Below are positions 7,689-16,918 of a DNA stretch of 64,000 nucleotides, piece after piece. Source of the DNA: Dysgonomonas sp. HGC4 (GTDB lineage: Bacteria > Bacteroidota > Bacteroidia > Bacteroidales > Dysgonomonadaceae); contig NZ_CVRU01000148.1 in assembly GCF_001261715.1 (NCBI RefSeq), positions 52,675-116,674 of the forward strand. Direction: 5' to 3'. The notes beneath the pieces were generated by a model, which was given only the letters and a program-made list of their open reading frames with translations, was not told the origin of the DNA and did no database searches. The position numbers were made by a program, and so were the translations under genes. The first letter of the stretch is position 1. Every line of letters begins with the position of its first letter.

Positions 7689-10346
7689 ATGAAACTATTC
7701 AGAACCAAAACAAAAGAAGCCACTGATATGCAGTTCAATGGCGAAAGGCTATTCCTTGCAGCCAAGCAAGATACCCGATCTGTATATTCTTTTCTCGACA
7801 CAAGGAGAGAGGGATTGTATCCTGCGGAAGTTGCCGAAAGGGTGAGAAAATACGGAAAGAATGAAATAAAAGCAAAGCAGAACAATAGATGGTTTGGATT
7901 ACTAATCAAAGCATTTATCAATCCCTTTATCGGGATATTGATATTCTTAGCACTCATTTCATTCATTATAGATGTACTACTAGCTAACCCAAACGAAAGA
8001 GAATGGATTACTGTAATCATTATCACAACTATGGTTACACTAAGTGGGCTTCTCAGATTTACGCAGGAATGGAAATCGAAAAGAGCAACCGAAGCTCTCA
8101 AAAAAATGGTAAACAATACGGTTTCTGTTTTTAGAAAAGACACCAATCTGATTATAGAAGATATAAACATTGGCGAATTAGTGCCGGGCGATGTAATTTT
8201 TCTTTCTGCCGGAGATATGATTCCTGCAGATATTAGGATTACCGAAGCAAAAGACTTGTTTGTCAGCCAATCGTCTCTCACCGGCGAATCGGATGCCGTA
8301 GAAAAAATGGCAGTTCTAGTTTCCGAATCACATAAAACGGGTAGTGTTATCGAACTGAATAATATCTGCTATATGGGTTCGAATGTTATAAGCGGATCGG
8401 CTCGAGCCATAGTTATCACCACAGCAGAGAATACATACTTAGGAACAATCGCCAAAAATATTGTAAGCAAAGATGTTCAAACAAGCTTCGATAAGGGAAT
8501 CAACAATGTGAGTCTTCTTCTTATCCGTTTTATGCTTGTAATGGTTCCTTTTGTGTTTTTCATTAATGGTCTCACTAAAGGAGATTGGTTCGAGGCTTTT
8601 CTGTTTGCCATATCCGTAGCAGTGGGGTTAACTCCCGAAATGCTTCCTATGATTGTAACATCCAATCTGGCAAAGGGAGCGGTAAAGATGTCTAAGCATA
8701 AGACTATTGTAAAAAATCTCAATTCGATACAAAGCTTCGGAGCGATGAACGTATTGTGTACCGACAAAACCGGAACTCTGACTAAGGACAAAATTATTCT
8801 CGAACGCTATTTGGATGTACAAGGAAACGAGGATGTAAGAGTTCTGCGTCATGCTTACTTCAATAGTTTCTTTCAAACCGGATTGAAGAATCTCATGGAT
8901 CAAGCGATTCTTTCTCACTCTCATGAGCTTGGCTTTGAGAATCTGGAAAAAGAATACACCAAAGATGATGAGATTCCGTTCGATTTCAATCGCAGACGAA
9001 TGTCGGTAGTTATTAAAGATAAAAATAACAAAAGACAGATTATTACAAAAGGAGCCATAGAAGAAGTGCTTTCGATATGTCAATTTGTAGAAATAGAGGG
9101 AGTTCCTACACTTATTACCAACAAAGTTAGAAAAAGCTTATTGGAAACGAGTGTAGAACTCAATCAACAAGGAATGCGAGTATTGGCTGTTGCACAAAAA
9201 AGCTGGATTACCAAAGACCATTCTTTTTCTGTTGAAGACGAGTTTGATATGGTATTGATTGGTTATCTAGCCTTTCTCGATCCACCCAAAGCATCGGCTA
9301 CAACGGCTATTAAAGCTTTAGATGAATATGGAGTCAAAATAAAGGTTCTTTCGGGCGACAATCATATAGTAACTACCGCTATTTGTCAACAAGTGGGTAT
9401 CGACACAAAACATATTCTTCTGGGGCATCAAATAGAAAAGATGAGTGACGAAGATCTCGGGAAGCTAGTGGAAGAAACAACTATTTTTGCAAAACTTAGC
9501 CCTTTACAAAAGTCGAGAATTGTAGTTATTCTGCAAAGCCAAGGAAACACAGTGGGCTTTCTGGGCGATGGTATTAACGACGCTGCTGCCCTTCGTCAAG
9601 CAGATATAGGTATATCGGTAGACACAGCAGTAGATATAGCCAAGGAGTCGGCAGATATTATTCTGCTCGAAAAAGATTTAATGGTATTGGAAAAAGGCGT
9701 GATTGAGGGACGAAAAATTTTCGGGAACATCACCAAGTATATCAAAATGACAGCCAGTTCTAATTTCGGGAACATGTTTAGTGTTTTAATTGCCAGTGCT
9801 TTTCTTCCATTTCTGCCCATGCTGCCCATTCACATATTAATTCAGAATCTGTTGTACGATATTTCTCAGACAACTATTCCTTTTGATAATGTTGATAAAG
9901 AATACCTACAAAAGCCCCGCAAGTGGGATGCTTCGGATCTGAAACGCTTTATGATACGTATAGGTCCAATCAGTTCTATATTCGATATTGCAACATTTTT
10001 AGTGATGTGGTATATTTTTAAATGTACTATGCCCGAAGATCAATCGCTGTTTCAATCAGGATGGTTTATCGAAGGCTTGCTGTCACAAACGCTCATTGTA
10101 CATATGATACGAACACGTAAAATCCCGTTCATTCAAAGTCGGGCTTCATTACCAGTTATTATAACCACATTCTCAGTAATGGCTATTGGTATCATTATAC
10201 CATTTACTACATTTGGTTCATCCATCGGATTGGTTCCGCTTCCATGGTCTTACTTCCCATGGTTGGCAGCTATACTTCTCTCTTATTGCACCTTAACACA
10301 AATTATGAAACAGTGGTATATCGGCAAATTCAAAAGATGGTTATAA
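7689..10346 (+). CDS. mgtA: Magnesium-translocating P-type ATPase (MgtA/P3B family)
   Basis: An 885-aa inner-membrane P-type ATPase. The N-terminal cytoplasmic segment and first TM pair (about 66-122) precede the actuator motif TGES (198-201). The phosphorylated aspartate is D359 in DKTGTLTKD, and the hinge motif is GDGINDAAALRQADIG (D627). The C-terminal TM region contains NLLYDISQTTIPFDNVD, a signature of the MgtA/MgtB subgroup. Length fits the family. Known members import Mg2+ (and can carry Ni2+). It is divergent from the czcBAC exporter and shares its operator, which suggests linked control of uptake and export of divalent metals. A strong terminator follows at 10378-10417. Confidence 0.93.
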   Translation: MKLFRTKTKEATDMQFNGERLFLAAKQDTRSVYSFLDTRREGLYPAEVAERVRKYGKNEIKAKQNNRWFGLLIKAFINPFIGILIFLALISFIIDVLLANPNEREWITVIIITTMVTLSGLLRFTQEWKSKRATEALKKMVNNTVSVFRKDTNLIIEDINIGELVPGDVIFLSAGDMIPADIRITEAKDLFVSQSSLTGESDAVEKMAVLVSESHKTGSVIELNNICYMGSNVISGSARAIVITTAENTYLGTIAKNIVSKDVQTSFDKGINNVSLLLIRFMLVMVPFVFFINGLTKGDWFEAFLFAISVAVGLTPEMLPMIVTSNLAKGAVKMSKHKTIVKNLNSIQSFGAMNVLCTDKTGTLTKDKIILERYLDVQGNEDVRVLRHAYFNSFFQTGLKNLMDQAILSHSHELGFENLEKEYTKDDEIPFDFNRRRMSVVIKDKNNKRQIITKGAIEEVLSICQFVEIEGVPTLITNKVRKSLLETSVELNQQGMRVLAVAQKSWITKDHSFSVEDEFDMVLIGYLAFLDPPKASATTAIKALDEYGVKIKVLSGDNHIVTTAICQQVGIDTKHILLGHQIEKMSDEDLGKLVEETTIFAKLSPLQKSRIVVILQSQGNTVGFLGDGINDAAALRQADIGISVDTAVDIAKESADIILLEKDLMVLEKGVIEGRKIFGNITKYIKMTASSNFGNMFSVLIASAFLPFLPMLPIHILIQNLLYDISQTTIPFDNVDKEYLQKPRKWDASDLKRFMIRIGPISSIFDIATFLVMWYIFKCTMPEDQSLFQSGWFIEGLLSQTLIVHMIRTRKIPFIQSRASLPVIITTFSVMAIGIIIPFTTFGSSIGLVPLPWSYFPWLAAILLSYCTLTQIMKQWYIGKFKRWL

Positions 10347-10377
10347 GTAAATCTGAGATTTAGGTATTAGATAAAAT

Positions 10378-10417
10378 AAAAAAAGTGCTCCATTATTTAT
10401 AGTGGAGCACTTTTTTT
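10378..10417. terminator. Bidirectional intrinsic terminator after mgtA
   Basis: Stem AAGTGCTCCA / TGGAGCACTT around a 10-nt loop, with an A run before and a T run after. It serves mgtA on the plus strand and the lipoprotein gene on the minus strand. Confidence 0.85.
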
Positions 10418-10467
10418 ACGGACAAACAAAACTCTATTAAAAACTCTAATTCTAGAACAATCAGGAT

Positions 10468-10995
10468 CTATTCATTATTTTCTTTCGGTAATAAATTATA
10501 CACATCGGTTTTAGTTGCAACAGTTATATCAGCCTCTTCAAGCTGCAATTGCTCGGCAATCATGGCTTTGACATCTTGGAAAGCATTGATTATTGTATCG
10601 GCAACCAAGGTATATGTAATCGGAGAATCTACTTTTCCATCGAATATAATGATACTGTCTTTCAGCACATAAGTTCCTTTTACTATAGAATCGCTTTCAG
10701 CAAGAGGTTTGTAATTATAAGTACTATCTGCAAAAAACTGATAACTACTGCCTACCGGTCCTCCCAATTCTCCTATTGCTTTTTCTACCGAATCTTTAAT
10801 TTCGGGCGTAACAGCATCTACGTCATGTGTAGAAATAGTATATTTCCATGTCCCAACCAAAGGACCTATTGTATCTCTAGGATCGGGGTTAGGTTTAGGT
10901 GGTGCCGGAGCATCATCATCTTTGCTACAAGCAAAAAAACCGATGCTCAAAATCAAAGCAAATAAGGGTAGCAGAAAAAAGGATTTAGATCTCAT
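10468..10995 (-). CDS. Lipoprotein of unknown function, lipocalin-like
   Basis: A 175-aa protein with a signal peptide and lipobox IGFFAC, followed by an acidic/proline-rich linker (SKDDDAPAPPKPNPDP). The body begins LVGTWKYTIS and continues with alternating beta stretches (YQFFADSTYNYKP, GTYVLKDSIIIF). The pattern G-x-W near the start plus repeated beta strands is that of the small lipocalin-like lipoproteins common in Bacteroidetes. No catalytic residues were recognised. The C-terminus (EQLQLEEADITVATKTDVYNL) is distinctive but not identified. It is monocistronic, ends facing mgtA and shares its terminator. Confidence 0.6.
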   Translation of the reverse strand: MRSKSFFLLPLFALILSIGFFACSKDDDAPAPPKPNPDPRDTIGPLVGTWKYTISTHDVDAVTPEIKDSVEKAIGELGGPVGSSYQFFADSTYNYKPLAESDSIVKGTYVLKDSIIIFDGKVDSPITYTLVADTIINAFQDVKAMIAEQLQLEEADITVATKTDVYNLLPKENNE

Positions 10996-11329
10996 AATAA
11001 ATAGTTTTTTTAATTATTACTTAGCTTTTATATTATCATCTTAGTTTTCTTATGTAAAAGTAGAGCGGATAACAACTATTGAGATTGCTATATTCATGTT
11101 TTTGCCCCTACCTCTTTTTCTAATTTCGAACAACACCTTACTTTATTATCCGATATTAAAAGCTTAAAAATTATTCGATCATAATCTATTTTAAATTTCA
11201 AAACTTACTTATTTATTATACTCTACCCGAAACATTTACTCATTTTATTTATTTACTCCGTATAACAACAAAAAAAGGTTTAGAACTAAGTCCAAACCTT
11301 CTTTATTTTTAATATATAAACTTTGATGT
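10996..11329. other. Intergenic region, AT-rich
   Basis: 334 bases between the lipoprotein gene start and the SDR gene end, both on the minus strand. It holds the SDR terminator at 11270-11300 and presumably the lipoprotein promoter (a near match, TACTTTTA on the minus strand, around 11055). No reading frame was seen. Confidence 0.5.
11270..11300 (-). terminator. Terminator of the mdaB-SDR operon
   Basis: On the minus strand, arms AAGGTTT and AAACCTT form a stem followed directly by a run of seven T. Confidence 0.75.
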
Positions 11330-12070
11330 TTATGCCATTGCACCATTCACTCCTATATTCTGTGCATTAATCCATTTAGCTTCATCACTAACCAAGAATA
11401 GAATAATCGGAATTATATCCGCAGGCTCACCTATGCGATTATAAGCAGTAAGCGACGCTAGTCTCTGAATAGTTTCTATGCTTTTTCCAACCGAAAACAA
11501 TTCGGTATTAGTAGGTCCAGGCGATACAGAGTTCACATTTATATGACGATGACCTATTTCCTTTGCAAATATTCGGGTCAGTTGTTCCACAGCCGATTTA
11601 GATGCTACATAAATGCCATAAGTAGGCATCATCATACGATTAGCTGAAGTCGAAAAATTGACAATACTTCCATTATCTGCCAGACGTTTTGCAGCCTCAC
11701 GCAGTGTATTGAAAACTCCTTTTACATTTATACCAAACAGCTTATCAAAGTCTTCATCCGTAGTATCCGCAATCAGTTTATTGATCATTATTCCGGCATT
11801 ATTAATCAGAATATCAACTTTACCGAAAGCAGCTATTGTTTCATCAAACAGAAATTTCACATCTGCCGTTTGGCTTACATCTGCTTTCACTATGATTGCT
11901 TCGCCACCTTTGCTCTTAATATCCGAAACCACTTCGTCAGCAGCCTCTTTACTGCTTGAATAGTTTACTACAACCTTTGCGCCCCGCTCCGCTAAACTTT
12001 TAGCAATCAATGCACCAATACCTCTCGAAGCCCCTGTTACTATTGCAACTTTGTTATTCAAATCATTCAT
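11330..12070 (-). CDS. Short-chain dehydrogenase/reductase (SDR family)
   Basis: A 246-aa classical SDR from the ATG at 12070. This start is chosen because an AAGGA-like sequence precedes it and MNDLNNKVAIVTGASRGIG is the usual family beginning; a start at 12106 would add 12 residues. The Rossmann motif TGASRGIG is at 12-19, NNAG at 90-93, a serine in NFSTS (140-142), and the catalytic Y154-xxx-K158. The family reduces carbonyls with NAD(P)H. The substrate is unknown; the 3-oxoacyl-ACP reductase/glucose dehydrogenase-like subgroup is possible. It lies immediately downstream of the MdaB-type reductase, so the two form an operon probably responding to electrophiles through the adjacent LysR gene. 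Confidence 0.88.
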   Translation of the reverse strand: MNDLNNKVAIVTGASRGIGALIAKSLAERGAKVVVNYSSSKEAADEVVSDIKSKGGEAIIVKADVSQTADVKFLFDETIAAFGKVDILINNAGIMINKLIADTTDEDFDKLFGINVKGVFNTLREAAKRLADNGSIVNFSTSANRMMMPTYGIYVASKSAVEQLTRIFAKEIGHRHINVNSVSPGPTNTELFSVGKSIETIQRLASLTAYNRIGEPADIIPIILFLVSDEAKWINAQNIGVNGAMA

Positions 12071-12113
12071 TGTTTTCCTTTTATTGAATAGAACGTTATA
12101 GGGCAAATCTTGT

Positions 12114-12710
12114 TTATAAAGATGGAGCTATTTTGTCTAAATGCTTCAAATATATTTCTTTCGAATGCTCTATTTGTGGATTCTTCATCACATCATAGAA
12201 GTGGAAACTTTCTAATCGAGACAATCCTATAAACTGATTCATTTGGTGGAATCCAAACATTACACCATCGTCAACGCTGTGCTGTCTGAAAAATTCGCCT
12301 TCAAGAGTAAATGCTTCTACGGGAGCATTCCATGTTGTAGTTACCATATATTTTCTACCATGTAACGAACCTCCCGTTCCATAATTACGTGTAGGGTTTG
12401 CCGAACGTCTGCCATCGCTGAAATAAATTCCTTTTTGATGCCCTTCGGTAAGCACATTATCAAAATACTCTTTAAAACCAAAAGGTATTTGAAACCACCA
12501 AATTGGAGTATGATAAATAATAACATCTGCCCAAACAAACTTCTCAACTTCTTCGTTCAGATCGTACTTATCGTTTATGTCTGTAAACTTAACTTCGTAT
12601 TCTCCACTGTTTTTAAAATAATCGACAGTCCATCCTAATAATGTTTTATTGAACTCGCCTCCTGAATGAGCAAACTTAGGTGCTCCGTTTATCACAAATA
12701 TTTTTTTCAT
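12114..12710 (-). CDS. mdaB: NAD(P)H quinone reductase, MdaB/flavodoxin-like fold
   Basis: A 198-aa cytoplasmic flavoprotein. The start INGAPKFAHSGGEFNKTL matches the MdaB signature, and typical segments follow: FVWADVIIYHTPIWWFQIPF (flavin-proximal), YFDNVLTEGHQKGIYFSDGR, and KYMVTTTWNAPVEAF. Members reduce quinones by two electrons with NADPH, using FAD/FMN, and protect against oxidative stress. Length matches the family. It is preceded by a canonical Bacteroidetes promoter (12744-12774), is divergent from a LysR regulator and is followed after 43 nt by the SDR gene. Confidence 0.9.
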   Translation of the reverse strand: MKKIFVINGAPKFAHSGGEFNKTLLGWTVDYFKNSGEYEVKFTDINDKYDLNEEVEKFVWADVIIYHTPIWWFQIPFGFKEYFDNVLTEGHQKGIYFSDGRRSANPTRNYGTGGSLHGRKYMVTTTWNAPVEAFTLEGEFFRQHSVDDGVMFGFHQMNQFIGLSRLESFHFYDVMKNPQIEHSKEIYLKHLDKIAPSL

Positions 12711-12743
12711 AACCTAATTTTTATTCTTTTTATTATTGTGGTA

Positions 12744-12774
12744 CAAAAATACACACCTTTTATTAATTACCAAA
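12744..12774 (-). promoter_or_regulatory. Canonical promoter of the mdaB-SDR operon
   Basis: On the minus strand TTTG (12774-12771), 19 nt, then TATTTTTG (12751-12744). This is the ideal Bacteroidetes -33/-7 arrangement, about 33 nt ahead of the start. An ATTA-N10-TAAT sequence (12762-12779) overlapping it is a weak candidate LysR site. Confidence 0.7.
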
Positions 12775-12787
12775 ATAATATAATTCA

Positions 12788-12795
12788 TATATTTG
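12788..12795 (+). promoter_or_regulatory. Possible -7 box of the LysR regulator gene
   Basis: TATATTTG matches TAnnTTTG and lies 25 nt before the start codon. No clear -33 box is present. Confidence 0.45.
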
Positions 12796-12820
12796 TATCA
12801 TAATTATAATAATTAAAAAT

Positions 12821-13717
12821 ATGGTAAACCTAGAATGGTTTAGAACATTCAAAGCAATATACGAGACAGGGTCGCTTACAGCAGCAGCCAACAAGTTGTA
12901 TATATCTCAACCGGGAGTAAGTTTACACCTCACATCGTTGGAAGCTCACATCGGATACAAACTCTTTGATAGAGGAACGCGCAAAATGGTAGCAACCGAA
13001 CACGGAAATATACTATATAACTCTATTGTAGAGGGGGTAGATAAATTAGAAGCTGCCGAAAGACATTTTTATAGGAATGCTAATTCGGACAAAACCAGTA
13101 TAAGTATCGGTATGTGTTTCGAGACATTTCAGCATGTACTGGAAGCGTATATAAGCGAATTACCATTCGACTTGATATCTAAATTCGGTGGATATGCTCA
13201 GATGTTGGGCGATCTGGATAAAGGCTTGTTAGACTTTGTAATCTCTCCACAGAAAGACGATTCGTTGAATGTGCAATACACTTCTTTTTCGAAAGAAAAG
13301 ATTATAATAGTTGCAGGAGCTAAAAGTGACATTTCGGAATTTAATAAGATTCTAGAAAAAGGTGATCTGAAAGCTGCCGAAAAGTGGCTTAACAATCAAA
13401 TCTGGTTTGGAACAACGGGGGATATGGAACATTTGAGAAATTTCTGGATTCAGAATTTTAAGAAAAGACCCGATTTTAAGCCGAATTTTATTGTACCCAA
13501 TAAGAGTTCTATTCTGCGCTCTATATCCAACAGAGAAGGGTTTGCAGTTGTACCCGATTTTCTGGCTAAAGAACAGTTTGCAAATAACAGTGTTCAGTTA
13601 GTCTGGGAAGGTAAAACTCCGGTTGAAAACACCTTATATTTCGCTCAACGAAAGAAGACAATATATGCAAAGGAACTAGAGATACTACAAAAAATATTTA
13701 TCAAAGAATTAGAATAA
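12821..13717 (+). CDS. LysR-family transcriptional regulator
   Basis: A 298-aa regulator. The N-terminal winged helix-turn-helix spans about residues 1-60 (LEWFRTFKAIYETGSLTAAA, then SQPGVSLHLTSLEAHIGYKLFDR), the hallmark of LysR proteins. The remainder, about 90-295, is a periplasmic-binding-protein-like effector domain. It is divergently transcribed from mdaB with a 110-bp shared promoter region, so by the usual LysR logic it most likely regulates the mdaB-SDR pair. The effector is unknown. No truncation or odd feature is visible. Confidence 0.92.
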   Translation: MVNLEWFRTFKAIYETGSLTAAANKLYISQPGVSLHLTSLEAHIGYKLFDRGTRKMVATEHGNILYNSIVEGVDKLEAAERHFYRNANSDKTSISIGMCFETFQHVLEAYISELPFDLISKFGGYAQMLGDLDKGLLDFVISPQKDDSLNVQYTSFSKEKIIIVAGAKSDISEFNKILEKGDLKAAEKWLNNQIWFGTTGDMEHLRNFWIQNFKKRPDFKPNFIVPNKSSILRSISNREGFAVVPDFLAKEQFANNSVQLVWEGKTPVENTLYFAQRKKTIYAKELEILQKIFIKELE

Positions 13718-13780
13718 AAAAACAGCTCTTTTTATTACTTTTAGCAAATAATTTTCTCACCAATTTTAAAGTATTCGTAT

Positions 13781-14266
13781 ATGATACGCAATGTGCAATT
13801 ATCAGATGCTAAGAGGATAGCCGAGATTTATAATCCTTACATAAAAGATACTATAATTACTTTTGAAGAAGAATTGGTGACAGAAGAAGACATTGCCGAT
13901 AGAATTAAGTATATCACTGCAAAAAACTTTCCTTATATCGTTTACCAAGAAAATGGCGATGTAGTTGGCTATGCTTATTTAAGTAACTGGCGATCGCGAT
14001 CGGCATACGATATCACCTTAGAAACAAGCGTATATATTGACGAAAAGGCTCAAGCGAAAGGACTAGGCACAATCCTATATGCCGAACTGATCAACAAAGC
14101 CAGAGAAATAAACATTCATTCTTTGATAGGAGTTATTTCTCTACCCAACCCTATTAGTCAGAAATTACATGAGAAGTTTAATTTCGAATTGGTAGGGAAC
14201 TTCAAAGAATCCGGGTTAAAGTTCAATAAACTGATTGATGTTGAGTTTTGGCAACTGATTTTATAA
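13781..14266 (+). CDS. GNAT N-acetyltransferase, phosphinothricin acetyltransferase-like
   Basis: A 161-aa cytoplasmic acetyltransferase. The beginning (MIRNVQLSDAKRIAEIYNPYI) and the stretch VVGYAYLSNWRSRSAYDITLETSVYID are typical of the PAT/MnaT branch. The acetyl-CoA binding loop appears as AQAKGLGTILYAELI, in the position of the usual Q/R-x-x-G-x-G/A motif. The substrate is unknown; related enzymes acetylate methionine sulfone/sulfoximine-type amino acids. It follows the LysR gene by 63 nt and ends only 5 nt from the convergent GH43 gene, with no hairpin between them. Confidence 0.85.
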   Translation: MIRNVQLSDAKRIAEIYNPYIKDTIITFEEELVTEEDIADRIKYITAKNFPYIVYQENGDVVGYAYLSNWRSRSAYDITLETSVYIDEKAQAKGLGTILYAELINKAREINIHSLIGVISLPNPISQKLHEKFNFELVGNFKESGLKFNKLIDVEFWQLIL

Positions 14267-14271
14267 AACTG

Positions 14272-15216
14272 CTATTTCATATTTTTCAACAAGTTATTTA
14301 ATACACTTTCGGATACCTTGAAGGCTGTTCCATGTCGTGTTCCTTTCGGGAAAGTAACCAAGTCTGAAACATCTTCCCACGTTTTACCATCTTTAGAACG
14401 TACTGCTCCATATTTTCCCTCACGGTATTTATCGAAGTAAACATAGATATATTCACCTACTTGCAAGGGAGCAGGTCCCTCTACCCAACTACTCGTAATA
14501 GGAGCGGATACTTCTGCCGGAAAATTATTTATATCCTTTGATACAGTTACTCTTATATTCTTTTCGAGAGGTGTTTTGTTTTCATTTTTCACAAAGAGGA
14601 AATACTCTTTTCCTTTCTTTAAGATAGCCCCATCAATCACACTAAAATTGGGATTAAAGAAAAGCTTAGTTTCCGAAAACGTCTCGAAATCGGGTGTTGT
14701 TACATAATACTGCCGATGATCTAAACCATCTTCCGAGGGTCCGACCTCACTGAAACGACCATCAATAGTAGATGCCCAGAATATATAATACAGCTTACTA
14801 GCTTCATCATAAAACAGCTCCGGAGCCCAAGAGTTTCTAACAGTCGGTTCGTGAGTCATTACAGGAATTGCCTTTTGCTCCGACCAAGTAATCAAGTCTT
14901 TGGACGAGGCATATCCTATAATATTATCGTGCCAGCCCGTAGTCCAAACCATGTGAAAAATTTTATCGGGAGCTTGTACAATACTAGGGTCACGCATCAA
15001 TTTATCTTTACCCACAACAGGCAACAAATAGCTCTTGCCTTCATTGAGAGGAGTCCATGATAAGCCATCGTAGCTATAAGCCAAATGCAGACCCGTTTCA
15101 GACTTACCCGTAAAGTAAGAAAACAGATAAACATCTTTTGCTGTACTGCTTATGGTGCTTGTAATCAGTAACACAGTCAATATAAAAACAATAAAAGGAA
15201 TATTTTCTCTTTTCAT
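14272..15216 (-). CDS. GH43-like glycoside hydrolase (five-bladed propeller), probable arabinosidase/galactosidase
   Basis: A 314-aa exported protein (signal peptide about 1-26). Propeller repeats typical of clan GH-F are visible: D76 in MRDPSIV, E133 in SWAPELFYD, D195 in VIDGAILKKGKEYFLF and E246 in SWVEGPAP, the last two fitting the pKa-modulating Asp and the acid Glu of GH43. The usual N-terminal base Asp is not obvious, so the exact subfamily and activity are uncertain. It is the last gene of the rhamnogalacturonan PUL, where a role in removing arabinose or galactose side chains would fit. An inverted repeat copy precedes it in the 15217-15313 gap. Confidence 0.75.
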   Translation of the reverse strand: MKRENIPFIVFILTVLLITSTISSTAKDVYLFSYFTGKSETGLHLAYSYDGLSWTPLNEGKSYLLPVVGKDKLMRDPSIVQAPDKIFHMVWTTGWHDNIIGYASSKDLITWSEQKAIPVMTHEPTVRNSWAPELFYDEASKLYYIFWASTIDGRFSEVGPSEDGLDHRQYYVTTPDFETFSETKLFFNPNFSVIDGAILKKGKEYFLFVKNENKTPLEKNIRVTVSKDINNFPAEVSAPITSSWVEGPAPLQVGEYIYVYFDKYREGKYGAVRSKDGKTWEDVSDLVTFPKGTRHGTAFKVSESVLNNLLKNMK

Positions 15217-15288
15217 TTCTGTATAAGTAAAAGAATATATTTAATAATACACTTTATATCTATAGTAGACTCTGAATGTATCACTTAC

Positions 15289-15315
15289 CAAAGCAATAAA
15301 AAGGTCTGACACCTT
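15289..15315 (+). repeat. Dispersed palindromic repeat, copy 2 (inverted orientation)
   Basis: The plus strand reads CAAAGCAATAAAAAGGTCT then GACACCTT. It is the same element as in other gaps but flipped relative to the operon, and it overlaps the stop codon of the upstream GH28 gene. Confidence 0.65.
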
Positions 15316-16798
15316 AAAACTCTGTAATTTCGCTCAATTCAACTTTAAAGCCCTCTACGTTGTGTAAAACATAAGATTCTACCCCTTTAGCTACTTTGGC
15401 ACGATAATTTATCAAGCGAATATTTTCAGCATATTTTATCCATAATGACGGGCGATAATCTTCTTTCATAAAATCAACCTGCACATTATTTAATTCGATA
15501 TTTTTAGCATGGCGAATAAAGAATCCCGAAGCTGGAATCGTTCCGAACATCCAAGGTTCAGGATACAGAGCCTCATTTTCGGGAGGTAACAATTGTGCAT
15601 CTTCTTTAGTTCCTCCACCTTTATACAATATTCTAATATTGCTCAACAGAACATCATTAATCTGATGATCGGGCACTCCGCTTATTATGCTTGCATAACG
15701 AGAATCGGCATTATAAACATTTACGTTACTGATAATCACACGCGATATATTTCCGACAGGTGTACCCTTCGGACTTCTTAAACGAGAACCTAAACGCAGA
15801 AAGAAAGGCGCATTCACTATATCACGCATAGTAATATTGGTGATCGTGATATCTTCTAGACTTCCACCGTCTACCGATTCGAGAGCCAAGCCTCTGCATC
15901 TCTCAAATATACAGTTAGAGATTGTAATATTTTTAAAGCCCCCACTCGACTCTGTTCCAAATTTTATTCGTCCCGTCACATATCCTTGGTCAGGGGCTTG
16001 CGGTTCGTCCCGCTGAATAGAGGCATCCAGCATCGAACCTTTATCGAATCCACTAACAAAGCAATTGGTTATAGTTACGTTCTCAGTATCCCGAAAAAAG
16101 CCTAATGCATAGCTACTCTTTAGAACGATAGCGTCGTCCCAAGGCGAATTTACCGAACAGTCTGATATATGTACATTACGGCAACAGTCAATATCAAAAC
16201 CATCCCGATTTGTATCTACTTTTACATTACTTATCGTGAGGTTATCAACACCCGTAGCAAGCAATGCAAAGTGTCCGCAATTCAACATCGAAACGTCTTT
16301 AATAGTTACATTCTTACATAATTTCAGGCTTACGGCTTTATTTCCGACTCCCGAAAGACGACTTTCTTCACGTGTCAAACCTTGTCCGTTTATTAAACCT
16401 TGTCCACTAATAGATATGTTTTCGAGACCTATTCCCCATATCAAACTATTCTTCCAATGGCTATGCCCGAAATCCTGAAATTTATTATGCTCATTCTCCT
16501 CTGCCAAATCATAACCTCTGTCTTTTTCGGGATAAGCAGCCAATATAACCGCACCCGCATCTAAATACAAATGAATATTACTTTGCAAACGGATTGAATA
16601 ACTGGCGTAAGTTCCCGCAGGCAAGAACACCATTCCGCCTCCATTGGCTACAGCTGCGTCAATAGCCTTATTTATAGCAGGAGAATCTATTTGTTTTCCA
16701 TCCCCTTTTGCACCATAATCGCGTACATTATATATTGACGCAAACAAATTGCCAACAAAATAAAAAAGGATAGTAAAAATGAATATGTTTTTTTTCAT
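15314..16798 (-). CDS. GH28 polygalacturonase-family glycoside hydrolase
   Basis: 494 aa from the ATG at 16798. This start gives a signal peptide MKKNIFIFTILFYFVGNLFA; a longer frame starting 39 nt upstream has none. It is a right-handed parallel beta-helix: IYNVRDYGAKGDGK at the N-terminus, NRDGFDID (197-204), the paired aspartates D221-D222 in SPWDDAIVLKS, and RIK (277-279), which correspond to GH28 motifs I, II and IV. It inverts alpha-linked galacturonic acid, probably from the non-reducing end of rhamnogalacturonan oligosaccharides in the periplasm (inferred from the PUL). Upstream comes the SGNH esterase, downstream the GH43. Confidence 0.9.
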   Translation of the reverse strand: MKKNIFIFTILFYFVGNLFASIYNVRDYGAKGDGKQIDSPAINKAIDAAVANGGGMVFLPAGTYASYSIRLQSNIHLYLDAGAVILAAYPEKDRGYDLAEENEHNKFQDFGHSHWKNSLIWGIGLENISISGQGLINGQGLTREESRLSGVGNKAVSLKLCKNVTIKDVSMLNCGHFALLATGVDNLTISNVKVDTNRDGFDIDCCRNVHISDCSVNSPWDDAIVLKSSYALGFFRDTENVTITNCFVSGFDKGSMLDASIQRDEPQAPDQGYVTGRIKFGTESSGGFKNITISNCIFERCRGLALESVDGGSLEDITITNITMRDIVNAPFFLRLGSRLRSPKGTPVGNISRVIISNVNVYNADSRYASIISGVPDHQINDVLLSNIRILYKGGGTKEDAQLLPPENEALYPEPWMFGTIPASGFFIRHAKNIELNNVQVDFMKEDYRPSLWIKYAENIRLINYRAKVAKGVESYVLHNVEGFKVELSEITEF

Positions 16799-16876
16799 AT
16801 AAATGAGTAATAACAAGTGGTTAATACAACATCGCATTTTTAGGGGCAGACTTATATATCTGTCCTTTGAGAATGC

Positions 16877-16902
16877 ACATAAAAACAGGTCTAAGACATT
16901 AA
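16877..16902 (+). repeat. Dispersed palindromic repeat, copy 3 (inverted orientation)
   Basis: The plus strand reads CATAAAAACAGGTCTAAGAC. The second arm is degenerate. It lies in the gap between the SGNH esterase and GH28 genes, in the same flipped orientation as copy 2. Confidence 0.5.
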
Positions 16903-16918
16903 CCGTCTCAAGATTAGC

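Noticed and set aside
7643..8281. A 212-codon open frame on the minus strand
   Set aside because: It is antisense to the start of mgtA and overlaps its promoter; composition is a shadow of the transporter frame.
12106..12106. The longer start of the SDR gene
   Set aside because: The start at 12070 has a better ribosome-binding sequence and gives the usual SDR N-terminus; the extra 12 residues are not family-like.
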